NCBI GenBank assembly: GCA_016281935.1
Contig: JAEEJN010000038.1
Coordinates: 1 to 64,000 of the forward strand
DNA: 64,000 nucleotides
Origin: Bacillota bacterium
Lineage (GTDB): Bacteria; Bacillota; Clostridia; Christensenellales; UMGS416
Direction: 5' to 3'
The first letter of the stretch is position 1. Each line of letters opens with the position of its first letter. The notes under the pieces are model-generated. The model was not told the DNA's origin, ran no database searches, and saw only the letters and a program-made list of their open reading frames with translations. Position numbers and translations under genes: made by a program. Below, one piece after another: positions 52,967 through 63,198 of this stretch.

Positions 52967-54502
52967 ATGCTAAGAAAGGTCACAACACAATATGGAGAGA
53001 TCCGCGGTGTCGCATCGGGCGATCCCCGCGTCACCGTCTTCAAAGGCGTACCTTTTGCAAAGCCCCCGATCGGTGAACTGCGCTGGCGCTCTCCCGAAAA
53101 ACCCGAACCCTGGGAAGGCGTGCTGCAGGCGGACCGCTTCCCCGATATGGCATGGCAGAACGCTCCGGGCCAGCATCCGGACACGGATTTCTATGACAAA
53201 GAACTGAATCCTGCCGCTCAGGATTGGAAAATGAGCGAGGACTGTCTTTATCTGAACGTGTGGACGCCTGCTCGGTCTGCAGCAGAAAAATATCCGGTCT
53301 ATATCTGGATCCACGGCGGCGGATATTCCGCAGGTTACTCCTATGAGATGGAATTCGACGGGGAAAAGATGGCCAGGCAGGGCATCGTTTTCGTGACTGT
53401 CGGCTATCGCCTGAACGTATTCGGGTTCCTGGCTCATCCCGAACTCGTTTCGGAGTCTCCGGGGATGCCCATCGGCAATCAGGGCGTGGAGGATCAGACT
53501 GCTGCGATCGCTTGGGTGAAGGAGAATATATCCGCTTTCGGCGGAGATCCCGAGAAGATCACGATTGGCGGACAGTCCGCCGGAGCAGGCTCCGTCTTGA
53601 CCCAGATGATCACACCCATGAGCCGCGGTCTGTATCAGCGGGCGATCACACAGTCCGGCGGCGGACTGCGTACGATCGGCTACGGCCACATCTTCCGTGA
53701 CAAAGAAGCGGCTCTCCGTGACGGTGAAGCCTTTTTCCGTCATCTGGGAGTGAATTCACTGGAAGAAGCGAGAGCCCTTCCCGCTTCGGCCGTATTCGAA
53801 GGCTTCAGGACTTTCCATGGGGAGACCCGCGGCGGTCCCACGCTTGACGGTATCTATCTGGTGGAAGAAGGGATGCAGGCTTTCCTGAACGATCATCAGC
53901 ATCCGGTAGATTACCTCTGCGGTTTCAATGCAGGGGAGGTCCCCGGAGCAGCGGCCTCAGGTGTCATGCCCGAGACCATTGAAGCGTTCGAGACCATGGT
54001 GCGCTCCCGCTTCGGAGAACAGGCTGATGAGATCCTTGCCGCTGCAAATGTGAAGAACGTTGAGGATGCGCGCAATCTCATACGGACGAACGAGACTTTC
54101 CAGATGAGGGCGATCTCGACCCGGGCTTGGGCTCTGGCGGAAAAAGTGACTGGAAGGAAGACCTGGTTCTACCGCTTTGATGTTTCCATTCCCGGCGAAG
54201 ATAATCCCGGTGCGTTCCATGGCGCCGAACTCTGGTTCGTGTTCAATTCCCTCGGACGCTGTTGGAGGCCGTTCACCGGAAAGCATTATGATCTCGCAAG
54301 GCAGATCAGCGGCTACTGGATCAATTTCATCAAGACGGGAGATCCCAATGGCTGCGATATGAACGGCAACCCCCTGCCGGAGTGGAAGATATCCGGTGAA
54401 GATATCTCCTTCCAGCTTCTGGAAGACACGATCCGTCCGGAGGAAGGATGGGAACCCGATCCCATCATGCGCGCCGCTCTGAAGCATTACGGACTGGAAT
54501 GA
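52967..54502 (+). CDS. Type-B carboxylesterase
   Basis: A 511-residue esterase of the para-nitrobenzyl-esterase/cholinesterase family. Signature SEDCLYLNVW, oxyanion IHGGGYSAGY, nucleophile Ser204 in IGGQSAGAGSV, and base in FHGAELWFVF are all visible; length is normal. No signal peptide, so it is cytoplasmic. GAGGAGG precedes the start. It may hydrolyse acyl or aryl esters; substrate unknown. The next gene follows after 45 bases and may be co-transcribed. Confidence 0.9.
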   Translation: MLRKVTTQYGEIRGVASGDPRVTVFKGVPFAKPPIGELRWRSPEKPEPWEGVLQADRFPDMAWQNAPGQHPDTDFYDKELNPAAQDWKMSEDCLYLNVWTPARSAAEKYPVYIWIHGGGYSAGYSYEMEFDGEKMARQGIVFVTVGYRLNVFGFLAHPELVSESPGMPIGNQGVEDQTAAIAWVKENISAFGGDPEKITIGGQSAGAGSVLTQMITPMSRGLYQRAITQSGGGLRTIGYGHIFRDKEAALRDGEAFFRHLGVNSLEEARALPASAVFEGFRTFHGETRGGPTLDGIYLVEEGMQAFLNDHQHPVDYLCGFNAGEVPGAAASGVMPETIEAFETMVRSRFGEQADEILAAANVKNVEDARNLIRTNETFQMRAISTRAWALAEKVTGRKTWFYRFDVSIPGEDNPGAFHGAELWFVFNSLGRCWRPFTGKHYDLARQISGYWINFIKTGDPNGCDMNGNPLPEWKISGEDISFQLLEDTIRPEEGWEPDPIMRAALKHYGLE

Positions 54503-54547
54503 CAGGAAGGATGCCTTTCTGAATGAAAGGCGACGGGAGGAGAATCC

Positions 54548-55312
54548 TTGAAATACCATCTGGAAACGATACCCGTGTGGGAAGCATTCCACCGGGAAGA
54601 CGAATGCCCCGTATGCGCGATCTATCACAAGCTGGAAGGGGAGTATCTGGACACTGCTCTGGGCGGCGCCGCCATGGATCCGGATATCAGGCTCATGACC
54701 AATGAACTGGGTTTCTGCAGGGATCATCTGGAGATGCTTTACCTGATGCGCAAACGGCTTCCGCTTGCTCTCATGCTCCTGACGCATCTGCAGGAGATCG
54801 AAAAGGACCTCGCAGCTCCCGAAAAACTACTTATCGATCCTGAGGGAGCAAAATCCGGCCTGTTCCGCCGGGCACCGTCGGAAGAAGAAAGTGTCCGCAG
54901 GCTGCTGGACGTTCTTGGAAAACATAATTCCACCTGCCTTGTCTGTGACCAGATCGCACGCAACATGGACCGGTATCTTTACACGATCCTGCATCTGTAT
55001 CAGAAAGATCCCCAGTTCAGAGAAACGCTTACCGCAGGAAAAGGGTTCTGTCTTCCTCACTTTGAAGCGCTCCTGACTTTTGCAGAGAAGACACTTCATG
55101 GAGCCGTCCGCCAGGAGTTTTTCCGCGATCTGTGCAAAGTGGAAAAAGAGAATCTGTACCGTCTGGAAGGGGAGGTCGAGCATTTTACGAAAATGTTTGA
55201 TTTCCGCAACGTGAAAGGGGATTTCGGATCTTCCAAAGACGCGGTGCCCCGAGTCATCGGAAAGCTTCGCGGGACGCCGTCGGAGAGATCGGACGGTATC
55301 GAGACTCTGTGA
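54548..55312 (+). CDS. DUF6062 family protein
   Basis: A 254-residue protein whose N-terminal pattern (IPVWEAFHREDECPVCAIYHKLE, then MTNELGFCRDHLEML) matches the DUF6062 family of Bacillota, of unknown function. It has two Cys/His sets, CPVC with CRDH and CLVC with CLPH, each of which could bind a metal, giving an internally duplicated layout. TTG start with GGGAGGAG upstream. It ends before a terminator shared with a convergent deaminase gene. Confidence 0.78.
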   Translation: MKYHLETIPVWEAFHREDECPVCAIYHKLEGEYLDTALGGAAMDPDIRLMTNELGFCRDHLEMLYLMRKRLPLALMLLTHLQEIEKDLAAPEKLLIDPEGAKSGLFRRAPSEEESVRRLLDVLGKHNSTCLVCDQIARNMDRYLYTILHLYQKDPQFRETLTAGKGFCLPHFEALLTFAEKTLHGAVRQEFFRDLCKVEKENLYRLEGEVEHFTKMFDFRNVKGDFGSSKDAVPRVIGKLRGTPSERSDGIETL

Positions 55313-55328
55313 TTTCGGAATCATAAGA

Positions 55329-55368
55329 AAACGAAAAAGCGTGACATTGGCACGCTTTTTTCGTTTCT
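55329..55368. terminator. Bidirectional terminator between convergent genes
   Basis: Stem built on AACGAAAAAGCGTG and CACGCTTTTTTCGTT with a seven-base loop; A-rich and T-rich outer arms suit both directions. Confidence 0.8.
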
Positions 55369-55402
55369 TCAGTTACATGCTTCCCGGATCCATATTCGGA
55401 CG

Positions 55403-55906
55403 TCAGGCTTCTTCGCTCTTGAGTTCTCCGTCGGTCCCTCTGCGGGCCAGTTCTTCCTCGGGATAGATCTCGACTTCGATCTCCGCTTCATCCAGGAGTT
55501 CACGGGAAAAGGCGTCGGGGTAGGGGTGCGCATACACAAGGCGCTTGATCCCCGAATTGATGATCAGCCTGGTGCAGATGGTGCAGGGCTGGTGTGTGCA
55601 GTACAGAGTCGCACCTTCCAGAGAGATACCCAGACGTGCCGCCTGGGCGATTGCATTCTCTTCGCTGTGGACAGCATAGCAGCGCTCCAGCTGGGTCCCG
55701 GAAGGTATGTTGAGCTGCCTTCGCAGGCAGATGCCCTTTTCTTTGCACGACACGATGCCGCTCGGAGCGCCGTTATAACCCGTAGCGACGATCCGTTTGT
55801 TTTTGACGATCACTGCTCCGATCTGCCGGTTTTTCTGGAAACATGATGTCCAGCTTCCCACGATGACTGCCATTTGCATGAAGCGGTGATCCCATTTGTT
55901 CCACAT
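55403..55906 (-). CDS. dCMP deaminase-type zinc deaminase (ComEB-like)
   Basis: A 167-residue cytidine/deoxycytidylate deaminase-fold protein. Zinc site: His80 and catalytic Glu82 in VHSEEN, and Cys108 and Cys111 in PCTIC. The segment GAVIVKNKRIVATGYNGAPSG is typical of dCMP deaminase, which makes dUMP for thymidylate synthesis. Start at 55906 is preceded by GGGAGG; an in-frame ATG at 55942 lacks a site. Divergent from groESL. Confidence 0.88.
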   Translation of the reverse strand: MWNKWDHRFMQMAVIVGSWTSCFQKNRQIGAVIVKNKRIVATGYNGAPSGIVSCKEKGICLRRQLNIPSGTQLERCYAVHSEENAIAQAARLGISLEGATLYCTHQPCTICTRLIINSGIKRLVYAHPYPDAFSRELLDEAEIEVEIYPEEELARRGTDGELKSEEA

Positions 55907-56016
55907 GCCTGCTGTACCTCCCGATTTTCTCTTCTTACACAATTCTTCACGAAGGGGCAGGATTCCTTTATTTCGGGTTTTCTCCGAAACTTTTTGAAAA
56001 AAAGCTCTTTTTCCTC

Positions 56017-56044
56017 TTGATTTTTTTCCAAGGACTGGTATACT
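56017..56044 (+). promoter_or_regulatory. groESL promoter
   Basis: TTGATT (56017-56022), 16-base spacer, TATACT (56039-56044) preceded by TGG (extended -10). Confidence 0.75.
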
Positions 56045-56048
56045 ATTG

Positions 56049-56075
56049 TTAGCACTCGGAAGTGATGAGTGCTAA
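56049..56075 (+). promoter_or_regulatory. CIRCE operator (HrcA binding site)
   Basis: Perfect CIRCE: TTAGCACTC, nine-base spacer, GAGTGCTAA, just after the -10. It implies repression by HrcA and release on heat shock; hrcA itself is not in the window. Confidence 0.97.
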
Positions 56076-56088
56076 AATTGTTCATTAA

Positions 56089-58041
<1,953 letters not shown>

Positions 58042-58092
58042 TCGAGGCCGAAAAGCCTTGATATAGCTGGATTTTAGCGCAATCGGGAAAGC

Positions 58093-58125
58093 ATTTACGC
58101 CACATTTACGCCAGATTCAGCGCCA
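58093..58125 (+). repeat. Phased ACGCCA repeats downstream of groEL
   Basis: ATTTACGCCA occurs at 58093 and 58104, and GCGCCA at 58120, so the core recurs every 11-12 bases; a further ACGCCA lies at 58180. No function is evident. Confidence 0.4.
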
Positions 58126-58144
58126 AATGGATAGCTAGAAAAGG

Positions 58145-58177
58145 GCAGTCAGTATCGTATGTACTGACTGCTTTTTT
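58145..58177 (+). terminator. Rho-independent terminator after groEL
   Basis: Ten-base perfect stem GCAGTCAGTA/TACTGACTGC with a seven-base loop and six T. It is 103 bases beyond the groEL stop. Between here and 58353 I see only AT-rich sequence without a gene. Confidence 0.9.
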
Positions 58178-58353
58178 CTACGCCACTTTTGCTTTTTAGA
58201 ATCTTCGGTCGAAAAGTCACCGTCGATAGGACGGGTTTCTGCACCCCATAAGACAGGATGCTGTCTGTGACAGGGCCGAATACCGACCCCAAATAATAGA
58301 ATTAGAAATATAAAATAAAAGCAAGAAGGAAAAGCCTCTTTGGCTAATCTTCT

Positions 58354-58524
58354 GTGATTTGGGACGACCCGGATCACGGCCAGAACGGCTTCGCCGAGCA
58401 TGTGGGGATCGCCAAAAAGGTCGAATCCGGTCTGATCTACACGATAGAAGGCAACGTTCGCAACTAGTGCTGCCGCTAACCTCTCGGACATTACGAGATT
58501 CTGGGGCTTGGGGTGGTGGAGTAG
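58354..58524 (+). pseudogene. Remnant of a CHAP-domain protein
   Basis: Read in one frame this gives VIWDDPDHGQNGFAEHVGI, then KKVESGLIYTIEGN, a stop, another stop, and PLGHYEILGLGV. That is the C-terminal half of a CHAP amidase/peptidase domain, including the HVGI motif and the EGN motif, with two in-frame stops and no N-terminus. The catalytic Cys part is absent. It is therefore a decayed peptidoglycan-hydrolase fragment. Confidence 0.7.
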
Positions 58525-58633
58525 AGTGCAAAAAAACTGGCATGAGTTTTATGTTTGTGCCAAAAACAGGCTGTTCGTGCCATAAAAAAGATTTGCGTTT
58601 GTATTCTGATATGATGAAATCGTCCTGGGGCGA

Positions 58634-59136
58634 TTGAAGAAACTAACCGGAATATCCTGTTTGCAACCTGTGGCTGCTCGTCCGGTTCTTCAGTCGATAA
58701 TCCATACTGGCAGATCAGGGATGGAAAGTACTTTGATTACGATGATGCTAAAGTTATGTTCGTGAATCCTGAGACGATTGAAAACAAAGGGGCTTATGAA
58801 GCGAGAATGCGCCTATATCAGTATTCCATGACTTTTGGCAAACAGCATGCCTATTGTTTGATCCGCATCGATGAGCTGAGAGAAGTACATGCCGAATACC
58901 CTACAGAAAACGCACACTACACTGATAGGATCATAGATGATGAGCATAAAACCGTGACTCCGGGAATCTATCATGTGGATTTTTCTGTCATGAAAGCGAC
59001 GATCATTACGGTGTTTCGCAATTCTGAGCATACGGATTTTCATGAAGGCGATGAGATCACGATCGGAACGAAATACACTCAGGAGCGATATGGAAGGTGG
59101 AAATATGCTTCGCAAGTGACCTGCGGTCACCTTTGA
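58634..59136 (+). pseudogene. Lipoprotein-like gene with damaged signal-peptide region
   Basis: The body is open from 58618 to 59136 but has no ATG before 58756. Reading TTG at 58634 gives the start of a lipoprotein signal (KKLTG); a one-base shift then leads into ILFATCGCSSGSSVDNPYW, a lipobox-like region, and the rest of the protein. So a one-base change seems to have broken it, or translation begins at 58756 giving 126 residues without export. The mature part (about 150 residues) is not recognised; it has KATIITVFRN and GDEITIGTKYTQERYG. Confidence 0.5.
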
Positions 59137-59165
59137 CCAGATTCCATCAGTGTGCAGATAGGGAA

Positions 59166-59195
59166 CCAAGGGGGCAGATCCATCTGCTCCCTTGG
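59166..59195 (+). terminator. Hairpin, probable weak terminator
   Basis: Fourteen-base stem CCAAGGGGGCAGAT with ATCTGCTCCCTTGG (one mismatch) around CC, without a T-run. Confidence 0.5.
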
Positions 59196-59232
59196 ACTAA
59201 CCATCCATTCATCCATTATGCCGCAAGATACA

Positions 59233-59261
59233 TTGACAGTTAGAATAATATATTATAAGAT
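59233..59261 (+). promoter_or_regulatory. Promoter for the small secreted protein gene
   Basis: TTGACA (59233-59238), 17-base spacer, TAAGAT (59256-59261), in an AT-rich stretch, giving a leader of about 120 bases. The rest of 59196-59391 shows nothing else. Confidence 0.7.
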
Positions 59262-59391
59262 TGATGCGTCTAAATGGGGAAGCGGAGAATCAACGTACAG
59301 AGATCTCGATTTTTTGTGAAAACCTTGCTCTGACACTCGAACTGATCACTCGTTCGTCAGAATGGATGAAACCATACAGGAGGATAATCAA

Positions 59392-59787
59392 ATGAAACAA
59401 AAAAAGTGCTTGGCTATTGTTGCGCTGTTGTTCATAATGGCTTTCTTGACAGTATCAGCTTCTGCTTCAGGGAATGTAACGGCAACAGCTTATCAGAACA
59501 CAACTTATGATGTAAATCCAGCATACAGCAGTTATACGATTTCCAGTTCAGGCTCTCCAACAGGATATGTTTCCGTGAATGCAAATTATTCTGGATCCGG
59601 AACGGTTACTGGTGTGATGCAAGAGAAACTGCATGGTAATGTCGGTGGAACAAGTGTATCTGCCAGAGGAACTGTTAGCCAAAGCGGAACTGTAGTGCTT
59701 TCTTCCAATTTGTATTATCGTGCCAAAGCCAGCATAAGCGGTGCAACAAGTACCTCCACAGGCTCTGCTACTGCACATGTTGGATAG
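59392..59787 (+). CDS. Small secreted protein of unknown function
   Basis: A 131-residue protein with a Sec signal peptide (KQKKCLAIVALLFIMAFLTV, cleavage after an AXA-like ASA near residue 25). The mature part is rich in Ser, Thr, Gly and Val, alternating as in beta-strands, with few charges. Start at 59392 follows AGGAGG. Not recognised; composition suggests a surface beta protein. Followed after 24 bases by a lipoprotein gene, probably one operon. Confidence 0.65.
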   Translation: MKQKKCLAIVALLFIMAFLTVSASASGNVTATAYQNTTYDVNPAYSSYTISSSGSPTGYVSVNANYSGSGTVTGVMQEKLHGNVGGTSVSARGTVSQSGTVVLSSNLYYRAKASISGATSTSTGSATAHVG

Positions 59788-59811
59788 GAATGCAAGGAGA
59801 GAAGGCAAGCA

Positions 59812-60963
59812 ATGAAACGTCGATTCTTTAGAGGAATGATTGTTGCTTTGTGTTTCTTTCTTTCCGCATGCTCTGCTGTCAGCTCCGCCGCTCCGGAAGG
59901 AGCGGCGGAGTCTTTCTATACGACTTTATCGGAAGAGCAGAAGCAGAGGATCGAGGACGCTTTACAATCCATTCCGGACACCTCGGCACCTTCATGGGTT
60001 AATGAAGAGCCCTCTGTCTCAAGTATAGGGATGAACTATTCCGAGGCTCGATTAGCAGATACCAAAGAAGATGCGGCGCAGATCATGATGGCGATCCTGA
60101 AAGATGCGCCTTATCCGTATGATTATATCATCAGGGATTCTATATCGATGAACGGCAAGGAGATTCCCTGCATCTGGATTTTCGCTGTCAATGAACTGGG
60201 AGAATCCATCGACCTGCTGTTCTATGATATTGAATATGCTTCCAGTGATATGGATCCAGTTGTGATCCGAAACGATCCTGTTTTTATCTGGACCAGAAAG
60301 AATGAGTGCACCAACTTCGTCCACGGCTTTCATTATCCCAGCAACATCTTGGGTATCGGGCAGATGATTCACTGTGAAAGCAAGAATCATCTGTTTGGGA
60401 TCTCCTTTACCGGACAGACTTTTTCCATGTTGGATCTGCGGATCGTGATTTATGCGGAAGAAGAGAATGAAACGGATTGGGACCATGAGTTCGAATACTG
60501 GAACGGTTCAAAATGGGTGACAATTACGCAGAGGCCTGAACAGTCTGCTCCTTTTTCTTCTGATCAGGTTAACTATCCTACTCATAAACCGGAAGAGAAT
60601 CTCAAAAAGGAACTGGAATCCATGCTCACAAGTCTGGAAACATCGGGGGAAGGCTATAACTGGGAATTCCAGAACGATGAGATCACCCTGGAGGGCAATA
60701 CGTATCCTGTGGTGTGGGTCTTCGCAGAGAACCAGAAGGGCGAATGGGTGGACATCCTTTTCTCAGAAGATCCGGATTTCTGTTACCTTATGACAAGACA
60801 TCAGGAAGAGATCGGACTCCAGCGCAAGACGCAACCCGAATCTTTGGACCGTACTTTTGAGGACTGGTTGACGCAGGACGTCTTCTATCATGGCTACAGT
60901 TTTTATATGGATGGTGATGCTCACGCCATCCGTGATTGCGGCATGGCATGGGGGATGAAGTAG
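59812..60963 (+). CDS. Lipoprotein with duplicated domain, unknown function
   Basis: A 383-residue lipoprotein; lipobox LSAC with Cys20. Two related segments are visible: residues about 94-142 (SISMNGKEIPCIWIFAVNE, SIDLLFYD) and about 271-322 (EITLEGNTYPVVWVFAENQ, WVDILFSED), suggesting an internal duplication. A 12-base perfect GC-rich stem-loop followed by TCTTTCT lies in the coding region at 59883-59915, just after the lipobox. GCAAGGAGAG precedes the start. It lies 31 bases before an ABC permease gene and may be its extracellular partner; that is inference. Confidence 0.65.
   Translation: MKRRFFRGMIVALCFFLSACSAVSSAAPEGAAESFYTTLSEEQKQRIEDALQSIPDTSAPSWVNEEPSVSSIGMNYSEARLADTKEDAAQIMMAILKDAPYPYDYIIRDSISMNGKEIPCIWIFAVNELGESIDLLFYDIEYASSDMDPVVIRNDPVFIWTRKNECTNFVHGFHYPSNILGIGQMIHCESKNHLFGISFTGQTFSMLDLRIVIYAEEENETDWDHEFEYWNGSKWVTITQRPEQSAPFSSDQVNYPTHKPEENLKKELESMLTSLETSGEGYNWEFQNDEITLEGNTYPVVWVFAENQKGEWVDILFSEDPDFCYLMTRHQEEIGLQRKTQPESLDRTFEDWLTQDVFYHGYSFYMDGDAHAIRDCGMAWGMK
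59883..59915 (+). terminator. Terminator-like hairpin inside a coding region
   Basis: CTCCGCCGCTCC/GGAGCGGCGGAG stem (59883-59894, 59899-59910) with a GGAA tetraloop and a T-rich tail, lying over codons 24-33 of the lipoprotein gene. Confidence 0.5.
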
Positions 60964-60994
60964 ACGGATCGCTTTTCAGGGGGAGGATCATATC

Positions 60995-62278
60995 ATGAGG
61001 AATATCCTGAAATTTGAACTTCGAAAAATCTGGTACAGGAAAGCCTGGACAATTCCTGCTTTGATTGCTGCGATTCTTGTGCTTTGGATCACCATCGGAG
61101 GCGGTTTGGACGGTCTGCGTTATGTCCTGAGCGGGAAGGCCGCTGTGGTCCGTAAGGAAATGCAGCCTTTATGGGGGAAAAGCTACACGCAGGAAGTAAG
61201 GGAATACGCAAAGGGCAGGGCAGAAGAAATGGGGATTGTTCTGGATGGTGATCCCCTGATGATGGATGTGCTTCACCTCATTCAACCCGTCGCGGAGCAG
61301 TATGGAGAAGATTCTGCAGAATATGAAATGGCTTTTTCCTGGCTTATGATTTATACTCTTCCCAGCGATGAAGAGAACATGGAGAATTATGAAACCATGC
61401 TTCAGAGCATGAAGGAAGCTCTACAGACAGGACAGATCTCCAGGTCACAGTATCGTCAGGTCCTTCGCGCATCAGATCCCATGCCCTATGAGATCGTTCC
61501 GGGCAGCACGGCATGGCAATTCTGGCTGGATTCGGAAGACTATCTGCCGCTCCTTTCCGGAGTTGGTGTATTAGCACTGCTCCTGGTGTTTTTCAGTGAT
61601 GTGTTCAGCAGGGAAGAGGGTGGAGGATTGAGGGAAATCTCTCTCTCCAGGCCTCGCTGCCGGCAATGGATTCTAGCCAAAGTGCTGGCGACGGCGATCT
61701 CCAGCGCAGGGATCGTCCTGGCTTTGTATGGCGGTTTGCTCCTGATCTTAGGCTTGATTTTCGGCTTTCAAGGCTGGAACTGCAGTCCGCTTGCTTATGC
61801 GGCAGGCGGCTATATCTATGGGGATATCGGGCACAATGCGACCAGCCTGACCCTTGGATTGCTTCGCCTGGCTGTGCTGACCCTGGGTGGAACCGCGCTG
61901 GGGACGATGATTGCTGCCTGCTCTGCTGTGACACGCAGAGCGCTTCCCGCCATGGGAATGGCCTTACTGATATTCTTTTTGATGGAAAGCCTGCTTTTCA
62001 TCGAATGTTCTGTGACGAATTACCTGATCCAGCATGCCTCGCCCCTTCTGTATGAAGCGGATTTCCAAATGATTCGGACGATACTCACGACGCCGGTACG
62101 GCTATTCCTCAACGTAGAAGTTCTGACAATGGGAACAAAGCTGATGAGCAACTATTCCAATCTGATGATTCATAATATGACAGTGACTCCCGATCTCCTA
62201 TTTGCGTTCATTTTGGTGACGGTGACATTCATGGCCTTATGTATCGGACTGTGCTTTACCTACCGACGGCAGCGATAG
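60995..62278 (+). CDS. ABC-2-type exporter permease (first)
   Basis: A 427-residue membrane protein of the ABC-2 permease class. A first helix near residues 20-36 is followed by a large extracytoplasmic loop (about 37-190) and then about five helices in the C-terminal half, with VFSREEGGGLREISLSRPR, typical of the cytosolic coupling stretch. GGGGGAGG precedes the start. Base composition is AT-richer than the ATPase gene that follows. It should pair with the ATPase and perhaps with the second permease. Confidence 0.78.
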   Translation: MRNILKFELRKIWYRKAWTIPALIAAILVLWITIGGGLDGLRYVLSGKAAVVRKEMQPLWGKSYTQEVREYAKGRAEEMGIVLDGDPLMMDVLHLIQPVAEQYGEDSAEYEMAFSWLMIYTLPSDEENMENYETMLQSMKEALQTGQISRSQYRQVLRASDPMPYEIVPGSTAWQFWLDSEDYLPLLSGVGVLALLLVFFSDVFSREEGGGLREISLSRPRCRQWILAKVLATAISSAGIVLALYGGLLLILGLIFGFQGWNCSPLAYAAGGYIYGDIGHNATSLTLGLLRLAVLTLGGTALGTMIAACSAVTRRALPAMGMALLIFFLMESLLFIECSVTNYLIQHASPLLYEADFQMIRTILTTPVRLFLNVEVLTMGTKLMSNYSNLMIHNMTVTPDLLFAFILVTVTFMALCIGLCFTYRRQR

Positions 62279-62319
62279 TGCTATACCAGGAACGACAGTC
62301 TTTTCATGAGGAGGATCAG

Positions 62320-63198
62320 ATGGAACTTACATTCAAAGACCTGACGAAACGCTACGGACGCAAGCGCGCCGTTGACCGTTTGAACGTGACCCTGACGCAC
62401 GGGGTGTACGGACTGCTCGGACCCAACGGGTCCGGCAAGACTACCCTCATGCGCATGATGACCGGTCTCCTGAAGCCGACTTCCGGCCAGGTCCTGTATA
62501 ACGGACAGGAGATTGCGAAGATGGGAGACGCCTACCGGGCCAAACTGGGCTTCCTGCCCCAGGAGTTCGGGTTCTACAGGGGATTCACCGGAAATGATAT
62601 GCTCCGCTATATCGCCGCCCTCAAGGGACTGGATGAGAAGAAAACGGAAAAGGAAGTCAAAAGGCTCTCGGAGATGGTGGGGCTTTCGTCAGATGAGATG
62701 GGACGTCTCGTCTCCGGTTATTCCGGCGGCATGCGCAGGAGACTGGGCATCGCGCAGGCGCTCATGGACGATCCCGAGATCCTCGTTCTGGACGAACCGA
62801 CCGCCGGCCTCGACCCCCAGGAACGCGTCCGTTTCCGCAATCTTATCTCAGGCATCTCGTCTTCCCGGCTCGTACTTCTGTCCACGCACATCATATCGGA
62901 TATCGAGTTCATCGCGGGAGACGTCATTATCCTGCGCAGGGGGAAACTCCTGCTCCAGGCGCCGCCGGCGGAGATCATAGCGTCAGTAAAGGGAAAGGTG
63001 TGGATCGTGGAAGTGCGGCCGGAAGAAGTCGAACGCTTTCAGAAGAGCTGCCTCATCGGAAACCTGCGCCAGACGGAGAACGGTGTGGAACTGCGCATCG
63101 TGGGAGACGAAGCGCCGGATCATCCGGACACACTGCCGGCTGAACCCACACTGGAAGACGTATACCTTTATTATTTCCGCGAAGCATCCGGATCATGA
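62320..63198 (+). CDS. ABC exporter ATP-binding protein
   Basis: A 292-residue ATPase. Walker A GPNGSGKTT (residues 34-42, Lys40), Q-loop LGFLPQEFGFY, signature YSGGMRRRLGIAQAL, Walker B ILVLDEPTAGLD and switch His in LLSTHIISD are all present. The C-terminal domain is as in bacitracin/lantibiotic-type exporters. AGGAGG precedes the start at 62320. It overlaps by four bases (ATGA) the permease that follows. Confidence 0.92.
   Translation: MELTFKDLTKRYGRKRAVDRLNVTLTHGVYGLLGPNGSGKTTLMRMMTGLLKPTSGQVLYNGQEIAKMGDAYRAKLGFLPQEFGFYRGFTGNDMLRYIAALKGLDEKKTEKEVKRLSEMVGLSSDEMGRLVSGYSGGMRRRLGIAQALMDDPEILVLDEPTAGLDPQERVRFRNLISGISSSRLVLLSTHIISDIEFIAGDVIILRRGKLLLQAPPAEIIASVKGKVWIVEVRPEEVERFQKSCLIGNLRQTENGVELRIVGDEAPDHPDTLPAEPTLEDVYLYYFREASGS

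Noticed and set aside
58093-58185. ACGCCA repeats as replication iterons
   Set aside because: Only four units, no AT-rich unwinding region of usual form, and no replication initiator gene nearby.
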